Assembly (NCBI GenBank): GCA_963817945.1
Contig: CAWFQH010000005.1
Coordinates: forward strand, 494,570 to 558,569
Direction: 5' to 3'
Origin: VRUE01 sp963817945
GTDB lineage: Bacteria > Actinomycetota > Thermoleophilia > Solirubrobacterales > 70-9
DNA length: 64,000 nt
Part shown: positions 53,360 through 61,970 of the stretch, one piece after another
Numbering within the stretch: position 1 is the stretch's first letter
Layout: every line of letters begins with the position of its first letter
Program-made: the position numbers and the translations under genes
The notes under the pieces: model-generated
Database searches by the model: none
Told to the model about the DNA's origin: nothing
What the model saw: only the letters and a program-made list of their open reading frames with translations

Positions 53360-53584
53360 ATGATCGATACGCAGACCATCCCTCGCCCCGGCGAGCGTTG
53401 GCTCAGTTGTCCGCCCTACCTGCTGATCGCTCACGTTGTCGCCGTCGAACAGCGGGTCGACCCACCCCTGGTCAGCTACGAGTTGCAGGACGAAGATGGG
53501 CAACTGCTGGAATGCGTCGAGCACGCCCTCCTCGATGAAGGCTGGTGGAAGAGCTTTCAGCCGATGGTCCCCCGCTGCGGCTAG
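53360..53584 (+). CDS. Small hypothetical protein
   Basis: A 74-residue protein with PRPGERWLSCPPYLLIAHVV and VSYELQDEDGQLLECVEHAL; probably a small beta-barrel of unknown function. Its last four bases overlap the end of the convergent F420-dependent oxidoreductase gene. No homologue recognised by eye. Confidence 0.5.
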   Translation: MIDTQTIPRPGERWLSCPPYLLIAHVVAVEQRVDPPLVSYELQDEDGQLLECVEHALLDEGWWKSFQPMVPRCG

Positions 53585-54537
53585 CCCAGCTTCGGCAGCA
53601 CCTCGCGCGCGTAGAAGTCGAAGAAGCCGTTCTTCTTGGGCCCGATCTGGTGGATGTAGATGTGGTCGTAGCCGGCGTCGGCGTACTCAGCAATCGCCTC
53701 CAAGTGGCGCTGCGGGTCCGGCCCGCAGACCACCGCCTTGGCGATGTCCTCCTCGCCGACCAGCTCCGTGATCTCTTCGAAATGGGCCGGTAGCGGCAGC
53801 TCGAAGGCGTGCGAGCCGCTGGTCCCCGCGTTCGGCCACCACTCGAGCGCAGTCCGCCTGGCCTCCTCCTCGCTCTCCGCCCAGCAGACGTCGAGCTGGC
53901 CGTAGGTCGGCTTGCCCTCGCCGCCGCGCTCGCGGAAGCGCTCGATCGTCTCGGCGACCGGCGAGGTGCCGAAGAGGCCGTCCCCCAGCTCGGCGGCCAG
54001 GTCGGTCGATTTCTCGCCGGCGACGGCGACGAGGATCGGCGGCGGCTCCTCCGGCAGGCTGTAGAGGCGGGCGTTCTCAACCCGGAAGTAGGTGCCGCGA
54101 TGGCTTCGCAGGCCACCCCGCCAGAGCAGACGGATCACCTCGATCGCCTCGGCCAGGCGGGCTTGTCGCTCGGCGACGGGCGGCCAGCGGTCGCCGAGGA
54201 TGTGCTCGTTGAGGTTCTCACCGCTGCCGACCCCGAGCGAGAAGCGCCCCGGCAGCAGGGTTGCGACCGTGGCCGCGGCGTGGGCGACGATCGCCGGGTG
54301 GACGCGGAAGGTCGGGCAGGTGACTCCGGTCGCCAGCTCAAGCCGGTCGGTCGCCTCGGCGATCGCGCCGAGCACGGCCCAGACGAAGGGGCTGTTTCCC
54401 TGCCGGTCGACCCACGGGTGGAAGTGGTCGGAGATCACCGCAAAGGAGAACCCGACCTCCTCCGCCCGCACGGCCTCGGTGACCAGCTCACGCGCGCCGC
54501 CTTCCTCGCTGGCGAGCGTGTAGCCGATCGCCGTCAT
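53581..54537 (-). CDS. F420-dependent LLM-class oxidoreductase (TIGR03557-like)
   Basis: A 318-residue luciferase-like TIM barrel: AVISDHFHPWVDRQGNSPFV, TGVTCPTFRVHPAIVAHAAA, GRFSLGVGSGENLNEHILGD and EEPPPILVAVAGEKS match the TIGR03557 glucose-6-phosphate-dehydrogenase-related group that uses coenzyme F420. The substrate is not known. An in-frame extension beyond ATG 54537 overlaps the next gene and is rejected. The next gene on the same strand follows after 8 bp. Confidence 0.9.
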   Translation of the reverse strand: MTAIGYTLASEEGGARELVTEAVRAEEVGFSFAVISDHFHPWVDRQGNSPFVWAVLGAIAEATDRLELATGVTCPTFRVHPAIVAHAAATVATLLPGRFSLGVGSGENLNEHILGDRWPPVAERQARLAEAIEVIRLLWRGGLRSHRGTYFRVENARLYSLPEEPPPILVAVAGEKSTDLAAELGDGLFGTSPVAETIERFRERGGEGKPTYGQLDVCWAESEEEARRTALEWWPNAGTSGSHAFELPLPAHFEEITELVGEEDIAKAVVCGPDPQRHLEAIAEYADAGYDHIYIHQIGPKKNGFFDFYAREVLPKLG

Positions 54538-54545
54538 CGGCTTGC

Positions 54546-54776
54546 TCAGCCGGCCAGTCGGCTGCGCAGCATCTCCTTCCCCTGCTCCGCACCCTTGCGG
54601 CTGGTCTCCTGGGCGCGACGGAAGAAGTCGGCGAGCTCGTTGTCCCCGGCGCGCTCGGCGTCCTCGATGTAGGTCTCGAGTCGCAGCACGTTGCTGAGGC
54701 ACTGCTCGACGAACCAGATGACGTTGTAGTCCTTGTCCTTCGTGCCGGTGATCTCGCCGGCCTCTTGCACTGCCAT
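54546..54776 (-). CDS. Small helical protein upstream of F420-dependent oxidoreductase
   Basis: A 76-residue protein with KDKDYNVIWFVEQCLSNVL, then RLETYIEDAERAGDNELADF, two long amphipathic helices resembling a half of a four-helix (ferritin-like) bundle without metal Glu/His. AGGAGG precedes the ATG. Likely co-transcribed with the oxidoreductase. Confidence 0.65.
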   Translation of the reverse strand: MAVQEAGEITGTKDKDYNVIWFVEQCLSNVLRLETYIEDAERAGDNELADFFRRAQETSRKGAEQGKEMLRSRLAG

Positions 54777-54837
54777 TGCCTACCTCCTCGGTAGTCAGGG
54801 GTTGGGTTGATGGTCTGCCGCTACCCGCTCACGCCAA

Positions 54838-55074
54838 CTAGTAGCGCGGGGGCGGGGGAACATCGCGCCGTTCTTCGGCAAGCGCGACGTCGCGGCGCTT
54901 TGCCCGCTCGGTCCAGATCGCCTCCTGGAAGAAGGAGAGAACGAGACCGGCGACGCCGGCGATCATCAGGATCCAGCCGACGACGTCGAGGCTGACCCCC
55001 TCCACATGGATGTTGGTGGCGAAGGTGAGGATCGCCCCAACCACGATCAAGAGAATTCCGCCTGCGATGGTCAT
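54838..55074 (-). CDS. DUF6458-like small membrane protein
   Basis: A 78-residue protein with two TM helices (IAGGILLIVVGAILTFAT, VGWILMIAGVAGLVLSFF) and a basic/polar tail RRDVPPPPRY. The arrangement matches a common actinobacterial family of unknown function. Confidence 0.7.
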   Translation of the reverse strand: MTIAGGILLIVVGAILTFATNIHVEGVSLDVVGWILMIAGVAGLVLSFFQEAIWTERAKRRDVALAEERRDVPPPPRY

Positions 55075-55175
55075 GACAGCTCCTCGTTCGGGTGCGCCGG
55101 GTTTCCGGGCACGGCCTGCAGTTCTCTGCTTGAGGGTCCCCGAGGCCGGGCGAGGTCAAACCTCGGTCTGGCCGC

Positions 55176-55697
55176 TCAGGCGATCCCCTCGAACTCGTAC
55201 TCGCGCAGGAACCCCTCGAAGAGGCGGCGGTGAGATTGCTCGTCGTGAAGGATCTCGATCGCCATGTCCTGGGTCACCGGGTCGACGCCGTCGGTCTCCT
55301 CGACGAGACGCGTGTAGTGCTCGATCGCACCCGTCTCGGCTTTGATCACGCCGCGGATCACGTGCACGATGTCGGTCTGCTCCTCGGGTGGCTGCAGGAA
55401 GCTCTGCTCCGCGGCAAAGTCCTCCGAGCCTGGGACGACGCCGTAGAGCTCCTTGATCCGCTCGGCGAACCGGCGCGCGTGGCCAAGCTCCTCCTCGATG
55501 TCCTCGCGCAGCGACTCCTTGATCTCCTGGGCGCGGACGCCGTCGAGGTTGACCGACGCAGCGAGATAGCTCATCACCGTCTCGATCTCCATCCAGTAGG
55601 ACTTGCGCAGAAGCTCGATCACGCGCTCGCGCGTCTCGAGATTGGCGCTGTCGAAGATCCCCTTGCTCGGCGAGGTAACCGTTCTCGCAGCCTCCAT
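55176..55697 (-). CDS. Ferritin-like domain protein (bacterioferritin/Dps-related)
   Basis: A 173-residue four-helix-bundle protein. Candidate di-iron ligands are in YWMEIETVMSYLAA, EDIEEELGHARRFAERI, VIKAETGAIEHYTRLV and EILHDEQSHRRLFEG (E..H.xxH pattern). It could store iron or act as a ferroxidase in stress defence. GAGGAAGG precedes ATG 55697; an upstream in-frame extension through the next gene is rejected. Confidence 0.85.
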   Translation of the reverse strand: MEAARTVTSPSKGIFDSANLETRERVIELLRKSYWMEIETVMSYLAASVNLDGVRAQEIKESLREDIEEELGHARRFAERIKELYGVVPGSEDFAAEQSFLQPPEEQTDIVHVIRGVIKAETGAIEHYTRLVEETDGVDPVTQDMAIEILHDEQSHRRLFEGFLREYEFEGIA

Positions 55698-55756
55698 CCT
55701 TCCTTCCTCCATTCGTCGGGACCGTGCAGGCAGCCGGTACCCGCGGAGGCACCGCG

Positions 55757-56866
55757 TCAATCGCCGAAGGCCGCCTCCGGCACGGTGAAGGGGTCTCCTC
55801 CGGTCCAGGCGTTGAACACGTACCAGGACGGCTTTGCCTCGCGCCGCTGCGTCAGCAGGCCGGCGGAGTCGCAGAATTGGCAGGCCCCATCGGCGTCTAT
55901 CCACGAGAACCACCAGACGCCTCCTATCCCCCAGCTGCGGCGATGCCTGTACAGCATCGTCAGCGCCCGGTCGAGTTCTTCGGCTTGGCCGACGCGGCCG
56001 CGCTCCCAGCGGGACTCGAAGTTGTCGGACCCCCAGCCAAGCTCGGTGACGAAGAGCGGCGTCGCGGCGTCGCCATGCCGCCGCATCACCCGGCGCAGGT
56101 TCTCGATCTGCCCCCGTATCGCACTCGCCCTGGCGACGTAAGGATGTAGGGCGACGCCGTCGAACCAACGCTTGACGTCACCCGCTCGGTATATGCGGGC
56201 CAGGAACAGGCCCGGGTGGACGTTCGGCGGCACCTGCAGCGGGCGGCCGAAGAGGCCGCCGAGGATCAGCCGAGCACCGGGATCGGTGCGGCGCAAGACC
56301 CGGCCGGAGAGGCGGATGAGGCGCGCAAACCGCTCCGGGTCGGCCTTGCCGAAGGTGACGATGTTCGCCTCGTTCCAGATCTCCCAGCGGCGGATCGGAA
56401 CGTAGGGAACCTCCGGGTTGTCCGACCAAAAACTGCCGTTCGACCCGTAGCGCTCGACGGCACTGCGTAGGAAGGAGGCCCAAGCCTGGCGTTGGAAAGA
56501 GTTTTCGACCGGCTCCAGACGCTCCTCGCCGAAGACCCAGTTGGGGGCGCCCCAGACAAAGGGCAGGATTTGAATCCCATGCCGCGCCGCGAGGGCGATG
56601 TTGCGGTCAAATCCATCCCAATCCGGCGCGTCGAAGAACGGATCCGTCGCCTCGACGCGAGACCAGAAGAGGGGCAACCGGATGCTGCGCAGCCCCGCTC
56701 GCTCCATCAAGTCGAGGTCGGGCTCCGTCAGGGCCGACTGCGGCGAGATGCCGAGGAAGCCCGACGGCACGCGGCTGACGGATGCCGGCGGCACGGCGCC
56801 GCTGGCGCAGGCCGGCAGGCCGAGCAACGCGACGGCCATCGCGATCAGTGCGATCTTTCGGATCAA
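55757..56866 (-). CDS. Secreted clan-A glycoside hydrolase (GH5/GH39-like)
   Basis: A 369-residue protein with a signal peptide (KIALIAMAVALLGLPACASG) and a TIM barrel: SIRLPLFWSRVEATDPFFD, WEIWNEANIVTFG with the acid/base Glu of the NE motif, and FVTELGWGSDNFESRW with the nucleophile Glu. WWFSWIDADGACQFCDS follows. It most likely cleaves beta-linked glycans outside the membrane; the family within clan A cannot be fixed by eye. Confidence 0.85.
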   Translation of the reverse strand: MIRKIALIAMAVALLGLPACASGAVPPASVSRVPSGFLGISPQSALTEPDLDLMERAGLRSIRLPLFWSRVEATDPFFDAPDWDGFDRNIALAARHGIQILPFVWGAPNWVFGEERLEPVENSFQRQAWASFLRSAVERYGSNGSFWSDNPEVPYVPIRRWEIWNEANIVTFGKADPERFARLIRLSGRVLRRTDPGARLILGGLFGRPLQVPPNVHPGLFLARIYRAGDVKRWFDGVALHPYVARASAIRGQIENLRRVMRRHGDAATPLFVTELGWGSDNFESRWERGRVGQAEELDRALTMLYRHRRSWGIGGVWWFSWIDADGACQFCDSAGLLTQRREAKPSWYVFNAWTGGDPFTVPEAAFGD

Positions 56867-56955
56867 AGCATCACCTGAGAACCCCGCAGCGATCCAAAGT
56901 AGCGGCCGGCCGGGAACCGTGCTCGCCGCCCCACCTCTGAGATAATCAGCCCTCT

Positions 56956-57029
56956 CGGGGCGTGGCGCAGCCTGGTAGCGCGCACCGTTCGGGTCGGTGA
57001 GGTCCCCGGTTCAAATCCGGGCGCCCCGA
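56956..57029 (+). tRNA. tRNA-Pro (anticodon CGG)
   Basis: A full cloverleaf: acceptor CGGGGCG/CGCCCCG, D-arm with GGCGCAGCCTGGTAGCGC, anticodon stem CACCG/CGGTG around the loop TTCGGGT giving anticodon CGG, and T-arm CCCGG-TTCAAAT-CCGGG. Discriminator A; the CCA tail is not encoded. The 226-bp DNA downstream to the next gene holds no recognised feature and was checked for integrase or attachment repeats without success. Confidence 0.97.
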
Positions 57030-57255
57030 TTGGTTAGAGGTTTGCGAAGGGACGCGAACAGGGGCGAAATGCCCGCAGTTTGCGGCCCTTCGCGGACTCG
57101 GGTTCGGGGGTGTTCGGGCCTGTTCGGTGGTCGCCCCGTTGCCGTTCCGTTGCAGTGGCTCGTGATTGCGTTGCAAACTCGTTGCAGAGCCCTTTGGATG
57201 GTTCTGGGCCGAGCGCCTTTGTCCGGGCAGGGCGAGCATCAGGGCTCCACGTTCA

Positions 57256-57801
57256 TCAAAGGCATCGACGCAAAAGGTCTTGATCGACGCCGACGATGTG
57301 CCACGGCGCAACAACTGAGAGTTTCCACAGCCGATCGAAGCGGCGGAGGAGAACGGTGGAGTCTGAGGCCTGGGTGAAGGGAGCGTTTTCCCTGCATGCG
57401 TAGGTGAAGGCCCAGCGCTCACTGCAAAGCGCCACGCTCCCTGCTATCTGCACGCTCCTTGGCGTGATCTGCAGCTGAACGTGGCCTGCGGTCAATTGGG
57501 CGAGGATTGCTCTGACGCCGCGGCGCCCCCGTACGGCCGTGGCATCCGGAGTGACAAAGCAGCCATCGTCGGCGAAGAGCGATGCGGCCCGGTCGAGCTC
57601 GGCGGCACTGAGCGCCTGGGCGAAGGCGCGGGTTACCGCTTGGGGGGACGGTCCAGAGGGACGCGCGGCGGCCCGGGACAAGGAGAGAGTCCCGGGCCGC
57701 ACCCGTCCTGCTTCCTCCGCCGTCACCCCGAGATGAGGTGGCAGGGACTTTTCCCCCGATGCCGGCATGTCGCGCCGGGCGTCGAAGCTTGGTGCTGGCA
57801 T
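57256..57801 (-). CDS. SnoaL-like/DUF4440-type NTF2-fold protein 3
   Basis: About 181 residues; the C-terminal 125 form an NTF2-like domain: VTRAFAQALSAAELDRAASL, FADDGCFVTPDATAVRGRRG and VALCSERWAFTYACREN. The N-terminal 50 residues are Ser/Pro/Arg-rich and perhaps not translated if a start further in is used. Function unknown. Confidence 0.75.
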   Translation of the reverse strand: MPAPSFDARRDMPASGEKSLPPHLGVTAEEAGRVRPGTLSLSRAAARPSGPSPQAVTRAFAQALSAAELDRAASLFADDGCFVTPDATAVRGRRGVRAILAQLTAGHVQLQITPRSVQIAGSVALCSERWAFTYACRENAPFTQASDSTVLLRRFDRLWKLSVVAPWHIVGVDQDLLRRCL

Positions 57802-57813
57802 AACGGTCTCGAC

Positions 57814-58629
57814 TCAGCCCCTCGGCGTGCAGGGCAGTGCCGCCGTGCCCGTGAGGCGGGTTCCGTCCGTGAAGGTCACTTTTCCCTGGCCAAAGAGACG
57901 ACCGGTCGGGCATTTGGCCAGGAAGTAGCTCTGCTGCTTCCCTTTGTAGGTGAAGATTTTCCGGAGTGTGATCGAAAACTCGGTGAGCGATCCGGCACCG
58001 CCAGCGATCTTCGGGATCTGCGAGTCGAATTTGAGCCCGTATCTGCCGTTGTTGACTTTGGAGACATTGACCTTGGTGACGAGCGCGGTCGGCGCCGGCA
58101 CGTTCGCATAGACGTGGACAAGGATTTTCGTCTTCGCCGCGGTCCCGCCACCGTTGAAGACGACCAGCGGTCCTTTCGCGTCGAAAGGCGCCTGTTCGGG
58201 GAATTCGACCTCCGCTTCGGCGAAGCCTTCGCCGATGATCGCGTCCTTGCAGGCGGCTTTGACCTGCTCGGTGGTGCGAGCCTCAAGCTGTCCCTGCTTG
58301 CAGACCGGCAGCCCTTTCGGGTTGAGGGCGCCGTTCTTGTCGACTTCGCCTTCCAAGGTCTTCGCCGCGGGCGGGTGTTTGCCGTCCTTGGTCGAGACGC
58401 TCGCGCCGAGTTTGAAGGTGATCGGCGCCAGCGCCTTCTTCGGCAGCGCCTTCGGCGAAACCGAGCTCTCGATCTTAAGGACGAGGTTGCCGACGGTGAT
58501 GATCGACGTAGCGGCGAATGCGATTGCTGCCAGCGAGAGCATGATTGTCAAGACCAGCCCGGCGAATACGACTGGCCTCGACATCCGCCTTCGGGCCGCT
58601 CGCTTCGTACGCCCACTCTGGTTCTTCAT
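57814..58629 (-). CDS. Secreted protein sharing its promoter with a cupredoxin
   Basis: A 271-residue exported protein. Arg-rich start and TM/signal segment (VFAGLVLTIMLSLAAIAFA), then a beta-rich domain with four Cys: PVCKQGQLEA, KAACKDAIIGEGFAE, LAKCPTGRLFGQGK and ALPCTPRG. The ending TDGTRLTGTAALPCTP matches a family frequent in Solirubrobacterales. Its 107-bp upstream region is duplicated, ungapped, before the cupredoxin gene at 60.2 kb, so both are probably controlled together. Confidence 0.8.
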   Translation of the reverse strand: MKNQSGRTKRAARRRMSRPVVFAGLVLTIMLSLAAIAFAATSIITVGNLVLKIESSVSPKALPKKALAPITFKLGASVSTKDGKHPPAAKTLEGEVDKNGALNPKGLPVCKQGQLEARTTEQVKAACKDAIIGEGFAEAEVEFPEQAPFDAKGPLVVFNGGGTAAKTKILVHVYANVPAPTALVTKVNVSKVNNGRYGLKFDSQIPKIAGGAGSLTEFSITLRKIFTYKGKQQSYFLAKCPTGRLFGQGKVTFTDGTRLTGTAALPCTPRG

Positions 58630-58693
58630 GCTCTTACCCCCGCCTTCCGTGGTACTGGATCGACCTGATCTTCTCGACTAAGTGCGACCGCCG

Positions 58694-58733
58694 CTTCCCC
58701 AAGTCGGGGTGTCGATTCAGCAAACTGGGGAAG
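58694..58733 (-). promoter_or_regulatory. Operator copy A upstream of the secreted protein gene
   Basis: A 40-bp element containing CCCCAAGTCGGGG, flanked by TTCCCC and GGGGAA half-sites. 36 of 40 positions match copy B, and both are exactly 67 nt (including the ATG) from their gene starts. It lies between the pucR-type gene and the secreted gene. A palindromic core is consistent with binding of the regulator encoded next door. Confidence 0.7.
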
Positions 58734-58794
58734 CGTGCGACGCCATGACGGTGTCCACGAACGGTGATACCTACAGGCGACTTCGCAGATCGAA

Positions 58795-60015
58795 TCAGTC
58801 AGCTAGTCGCAGTGCCGTCTCGAGATCCGTCGCGAAGTCGCTGAGGGGGCGGCCGAAGAGTTCCTCGATGGCTCGAATGCGATTCGTCACCGTGCGACGA
58901 TCGACACCGAGCGCGGCAGCGGTCGAGGAGATGTTCCGCTCGGTAGCGAAATAGGCGCGCAAGGTCTCTCGTGCCACCTTGCCGCCGTCCCGCCCCCTTT
59001 CGAGCGGCTCCAAGTAGAGCTGGCGCAGCGAGATAGTGCCGATGTCGTCGTTGAGGATCGATGTCAGCACGGCGACATCGGCGTAGCGAACGATGCGCTG
59101 CTTTCTTCGCTCGGCGATCGGTAGCGCCGCCTTGGCCTGACGGTGGCTAAACCGCCAGCCCGAGAGTCCCTCGCCAGGCTCGCCAACAGCGACGAAGACC
59201 TGATCGGGGGCGATCTCGCTGAGTGCTCGCAGTGCCTGATTGGTCTCGAGCGGGCTCCTGCCGCCGAGCCAGCAGGACCAGATTGGCTCCTCCTCGGGGC
59301 GGCTTGCAAGGAGGCGGCGGTCGAGTCTCTTCGCCAGCTCGCGCATCGCCTCATGGGCCCCCTCCCCATTCGCCATTAGGCCGAGGTGGTGACCGTCGAG
59401 GTCGTAGTCGAGTTTCACGTCACCGCTAGGCAACCGGCCCGCGAGCAGTCCTTCGATGTGTTCGTGGCGCCACCCTGCGGTTGTGGTCGGTCGGCCCTCG
59501 GCCTCGCGGACGTACTCTTCGCTCACGGCCTCGTACAGGCGGGCGAAGGTTGTCGTCTGCCTATGCAGCAGGCGACGGAGAGCGGCGGGTGAGACCTCGG
59601 CGAGCTCCGCCTCCTCGACGAGAATGTCGCCGAAGAATGCATTTGCGGCCGCATAGCGCCGCAGGACAGCGTCAAGGGCAACGCCGGAGCGAGCGGCCAG
59701 GCGGGCAGCGACAAACACGGCTGGTGGGACGTCAGGGGCGCGCCGCTCGCCCAGCTCGATCACTTCGACGATGTACTCGAGAATCGCGGTGCGGTTGGCG
59801 TGCAAGCTAGCCAGATACTCGGCGACCTCCCGGGAGTTCGAGATCCCGTCAACGAGTGTGGCGAGGCTCGCTATTAGCTCGGGGAACCTCGTACGCATGC
59901 GAGATGCAAGCGTGGCGCAGACCTGGTCGAAGTCATCTACGTATGCTCGGCGGGACCGCCCTGCGCCGGCGGAGCGTGAACCGTTGGTCGGTCGGTGCAA
60001 GCCATGCTTGCTCAC
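58795..60015 (-). CDS. PucR-family transcriptional regulator
   Basis: A 406-residue PucR/CdaR-type regulator. The N-terminal 170 residues are a helical sensor region, DVKLDYDLDGHHLGLMA starts the GGDEF-like middle domain, and the C-terminus carries the HTH_30: LRAYFATERNISSTAAALGV then DRRTVTNRIRAIEELFGRPL. It is flanked on both sides by the duplicated operator. The one between it and the cupredoxin gene also lies upstream of its own start, so autoregulation is likely. Confidence 0.88.
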   Translation of the reverse strand: MSKHGLHRPTNGSRSAGAGRSRRAYVDDFDQVCATLASRMRTRFPELIASLATLVDGISNSREVAEYLASLHANRTAILEYIVEVIELGERRAPDVPPAVFVAARLAARSGVALDAVLRRYAAANAFFGDILVEEAELAEVSPAALRRLLHRQTTTFARLYEAVSEEYVREAEGRPTTTAGWRHEHIEGLLAGRLPSGDVKLDYDLDGHHLGLMANGEGAHEAMRELAKRLDRRLLASRPEEEPIWSCWLGGRSPLETNQALRALSEIAPDQVFVAVGEPGEGLSGWRFSHRQAKAALPIAERRKQRIVRYADVAVLTSILNDDIGTISLRQLYLEPLERGRDGGKVARETLRAYFATERNISSTAAALGVDRRTVTNRIRAIEELFGRPLSDFATDLETALRLAD

Positions 60016-60085
60016 GGGCTCACCTTAGCTCAGCGAACAGCCAACTTCGAGGTCACGTTTCGTGGACGTCGTCCTGACGTTGCAC

Positions 60086-60125
60086 TTTTCCCAGTTTGCC
60101 GAATCGACTCCCCGACTTGGGGAAG
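60086..60125 (+). promoter_or_regulatory. Operator copy B upstream of the cupredoxin gene and pucR-type gene
   Basis: This copy matches copy A at 36 of 40 positions, with CCCCGACTTGGGG at its centre, and adjoins another half-site AGTCGGGGAAG. The alignment to copy A continues ungapped to the ATG including the shared tail GGGGGTAAGAGCATG. It is positioned between the divergent pucR-type and cupredoxin genes. Confidence 0.7.
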
Positions 60126-60189
60126 CAGCCGCCGCGCATAGTCGGGGAAGATCGGTTCGCTTAGATTTCACGAGGGAGGGGGTAAGAGC

Positions 60190-60534
60190 ATGAGGAACCT
60201 GATTTGCAGCACGGCCATTGGCGCTGCGCTCGCGCTGATTGTCGCCGGGGGCGGGCTCGCTACGGCCGCTCCGACGACGACGATCAAGCTGAAGGACAAC
60301 TTCTTTGTCCCCTCCGAGAAGACCGTGAAGAGAGGGACCACGGTGCGTTTCAAATGGGCCGGCATCAACCCTCATAACGTCACCAAAGTTTCGGGCCCGG
60401 GGGTGCGCTTTGCTTCGCGAACGACTTGGCGGCACGGCGTCAATTTCGCGAAGAAATTCAAAAGGGTCGGCGCCTATCGCTTGATCTGCACGCTCCACTC
60501 AGGAATGGAAATGAAGCTGACAGTGGTGCGCTGA
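60190..60534 (+). CDS. Exported cupredoxin (plastocyanin/blue-copper-like)
   Basis: A 114-residue secreted copper protein. Signal peptide LICSTAIGAALALIVAGG, cleavage around ATA-AP. Type-1 copper ligands are the His of NPHNVTKVSG and the Cys, His and Met of ICTLHSGMEMKL. DNFFVPSEKTVKRGTTVRF is the typical first half. It may carry electrons or bind copper outside the membrane. It shares its upstream operator and leader with the secreted protein gene at 57.8 kb. Confidence 0.88.
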   Translation: MRNLICSTAIGAALALIVAGGGLATAAPTTTIKLKDNFFVPSEKTVKRGTTVRFKWAGINPHNVTKVSGPGVRFASRTTWRHGVNFAKKFKRVGAYRLICTLHSGMEMKLTVVR

Positions 60535-60656
60535 GACTCAGCCGGGCAGGGGCTCGATATCAGTCTCGGTGATCTGGCCGCATCGTCTACAGCGTGACAC
60601 CGCCGGAGGGCCCGAAGCATCGGGTTTACGGACGGTCTCGCGTGGATGCGCGTGCG

Positions 60657-61063
60657 TCAACGTCCGGTCGCAGATGCTCGCCTTTGACGAGAAGGAGGTG
60701 TGGTGCCTCGATCGCATCGCGCTCCCGCGTGGCGTGGGTAGATATGCAGTGCAGCCCTCGTGGGCAGCACAAGCGGACCCTGCGGCTTCAACAGCCCCCT
60801 AGAGAGAGATCGCGGATGGCGCGCGCGAAGGGTGCGCCGGCATTCGGCTCGTTGAGATTGTCGAATAGCTGCTCTGCGATCCTGCGATGGGTCAGCTGCT
60901 GAGGGTATTCGCGCAAGATCACCGAGAGAACGCCTACCTGCAAATCCAGAGTCTTTTCATCGCCGCCGGCTAGAGCGGTGCTGCACTGCCGCTGAGCGGT
61001 TAATCCCAAGAAGTTGTCTGGGTCGCCCACCCCCTCGATTTCATGGAATCTTCTCCCTGTCAT
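60657..61063 (-). CDS. Winged-helix-like small protein (frameshifted near 60793)
   Basis: The first frame reads LQVGVLSVILREYPQQLTHR, then RRIAEQLFDNLNEPNAGA and RAIRDLSLGG, with a stop shortly after. Adding one base to the G-run at about 60793 continues as LLKPQGPLVLPTRAALHIYP, the usual end of this actinobacterial winged-helix type. Length is 3n+2, consistent with one missing base. The ATG overlaps the stop of the thioredoxin-fold gene (ATGA), so they form an operon. Function unknown. Confidence 0.65.
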
Positions 61064-61397
61064 GTGGGTTTGAGGAGCTTGACCGCGCGAACAGCGGCCG
61101 GCGTCGGCTCCACGATCTCGTCGTCGCGGTGCTCGCCCAGCGGGCGATAGCGCCGGAGCCGGAGATGACGTCGCCGTCGTCGAGGACGAGGATCGGAACC
61201 TCGTTGGTGCCGCTGAGGCGCTTGATCTCGGCCCGGTCGGCGGCGCGGCTGGGCCAGGTCCAGGCCGAGCCGCGATAGCCCCTGACGGTCTTCAGCTCGT
61301 ATCGGTACCCGGCAGCATCGAGAGTCTTGGCGGCTTTCGCGCATGGATGCAGCAGCGCCGGTCCGAACTTCTTCCGCCCGCCGGTGTAGAGGATCAC
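61060..61397 (-). CDS. Thioredoxin-fold / glutathione S-transferase N-terminal-like protein (frameshifted near 61140)
   Basis: MILYTGGRKKFGPALLHPCA begins a thioredoxin-like domain, and NEVPILVLDDGDVISGSGAI is the GST N-domain signature with cis-Pro. After IARW the frame breaks; restoring one base gives EHRDDEIVEPTPAAVRAVKL and a stop overlapping the next gene. The usual CxxC of glutaredoxins is absent. Repaired length is about 112 residues. It follows grpB by an ATGA overlap. Confidence 0.7.
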
Positions 61398-61930
61398 GCC
61401 CGCACGATATTGAGGATCGAGCGGATGAAAGCCTCCTTGGCGTCGGTGTAGGCCTCGCGGTCATTCGGGAAGCGATCCGCCAACTCGCGCTTCAGCGCCG
61501 CGTACTCGCCGGCCGCCTCAGGCGTGGCGCACAGGTGGTCCCGGAACACCAGCTCCTCCTCGTAGCGCGTGGAGCCGACCGGAGCGAGGTGGAGGTGATG
61601 GGTGCGCCGGCTCGGGTGCGGCTTACAAAACCAGTGCATCTCCATCGGCCGGTAGGGCGCGTAGAGGTATTCGAGCTCGGCCAAGGGCCCGAAACAGGCC
61701 CGTCCGGATTCGAGGCGCTCGATCCCGACGAGGATGTCGATGACCGGCTTCGCTTCAAGGCCCGGCACGGCGGTGCTGCCCACATGATGGATCCCGCCCA
61801 CGACCCAGGCGCCGATTGCCCCCTCCAGGGCGACGCGCTCGCGCTCGAAGCGCTGGGGCCATTCAGGGTCGTAGGGCACGATGTGCACCGGCTCGTCGGT
61901 CCACCCATCGCCTCTTGCAGCCGCATCCAT
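61394..61930 (-). CDS. GrpB (UPF0157) family protein
   Basis: A 178-residue nucleotidyltransferase-fold protein: VPYDPEWPQRFERERVALEG, then GIHHVGSTAVPGLEAKPVID and HLHLAPVGSTRYEEELVFRD are the standard GrpB blocks. The role of this family is undefined, with possible nucleotide- or CoA-related transfer activity. ATG 61930 is chosen over an in-frame upstream extension. First gene of a minus-strand trio. Confidence 0.88.
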   Translation of the reverse strand: MDAAARGDGWTDEPVHIVPYDPEWPQRFERERVALEGAIGAWVVGGIHHVGSTAVPGLEAKPVIDILVGIERLESGRACFGPLAELEYLYAPYRPMEMHWFCKPHPSRRTHHLHLAPVGSTRYEEELVFRDHLCATPEAAGEYAALKRELADRFPNDREAYTDAKEAFIRSILNIVRA

Positions 61931-61970
61931 CACTGGGGTTCGACCATACGCTCGAATAGGGGTCGGCACG

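Noticed and set aside
55700..56168. N-terminal extension of the ferritin-like protein
   Set aside because: The extension is Arg-rich and antisense or out of frame to the glycoside hydrolase gene; the ATG at 55697 has a good ribosome-binding site.
57030..57255. Possible integrated element or attachment site after tRNA-Pro
   Set aside because: No integrase gene, no direct repeat of the tRNA 3-prime end and no mobile genes follow.
60535..60656. Short plus-strand open frames downstream of the cupredoxin gene
   Set aside because: They are compositional shadows opposite a minus-strand winged-helix frame and lack a ribosome-binding site.
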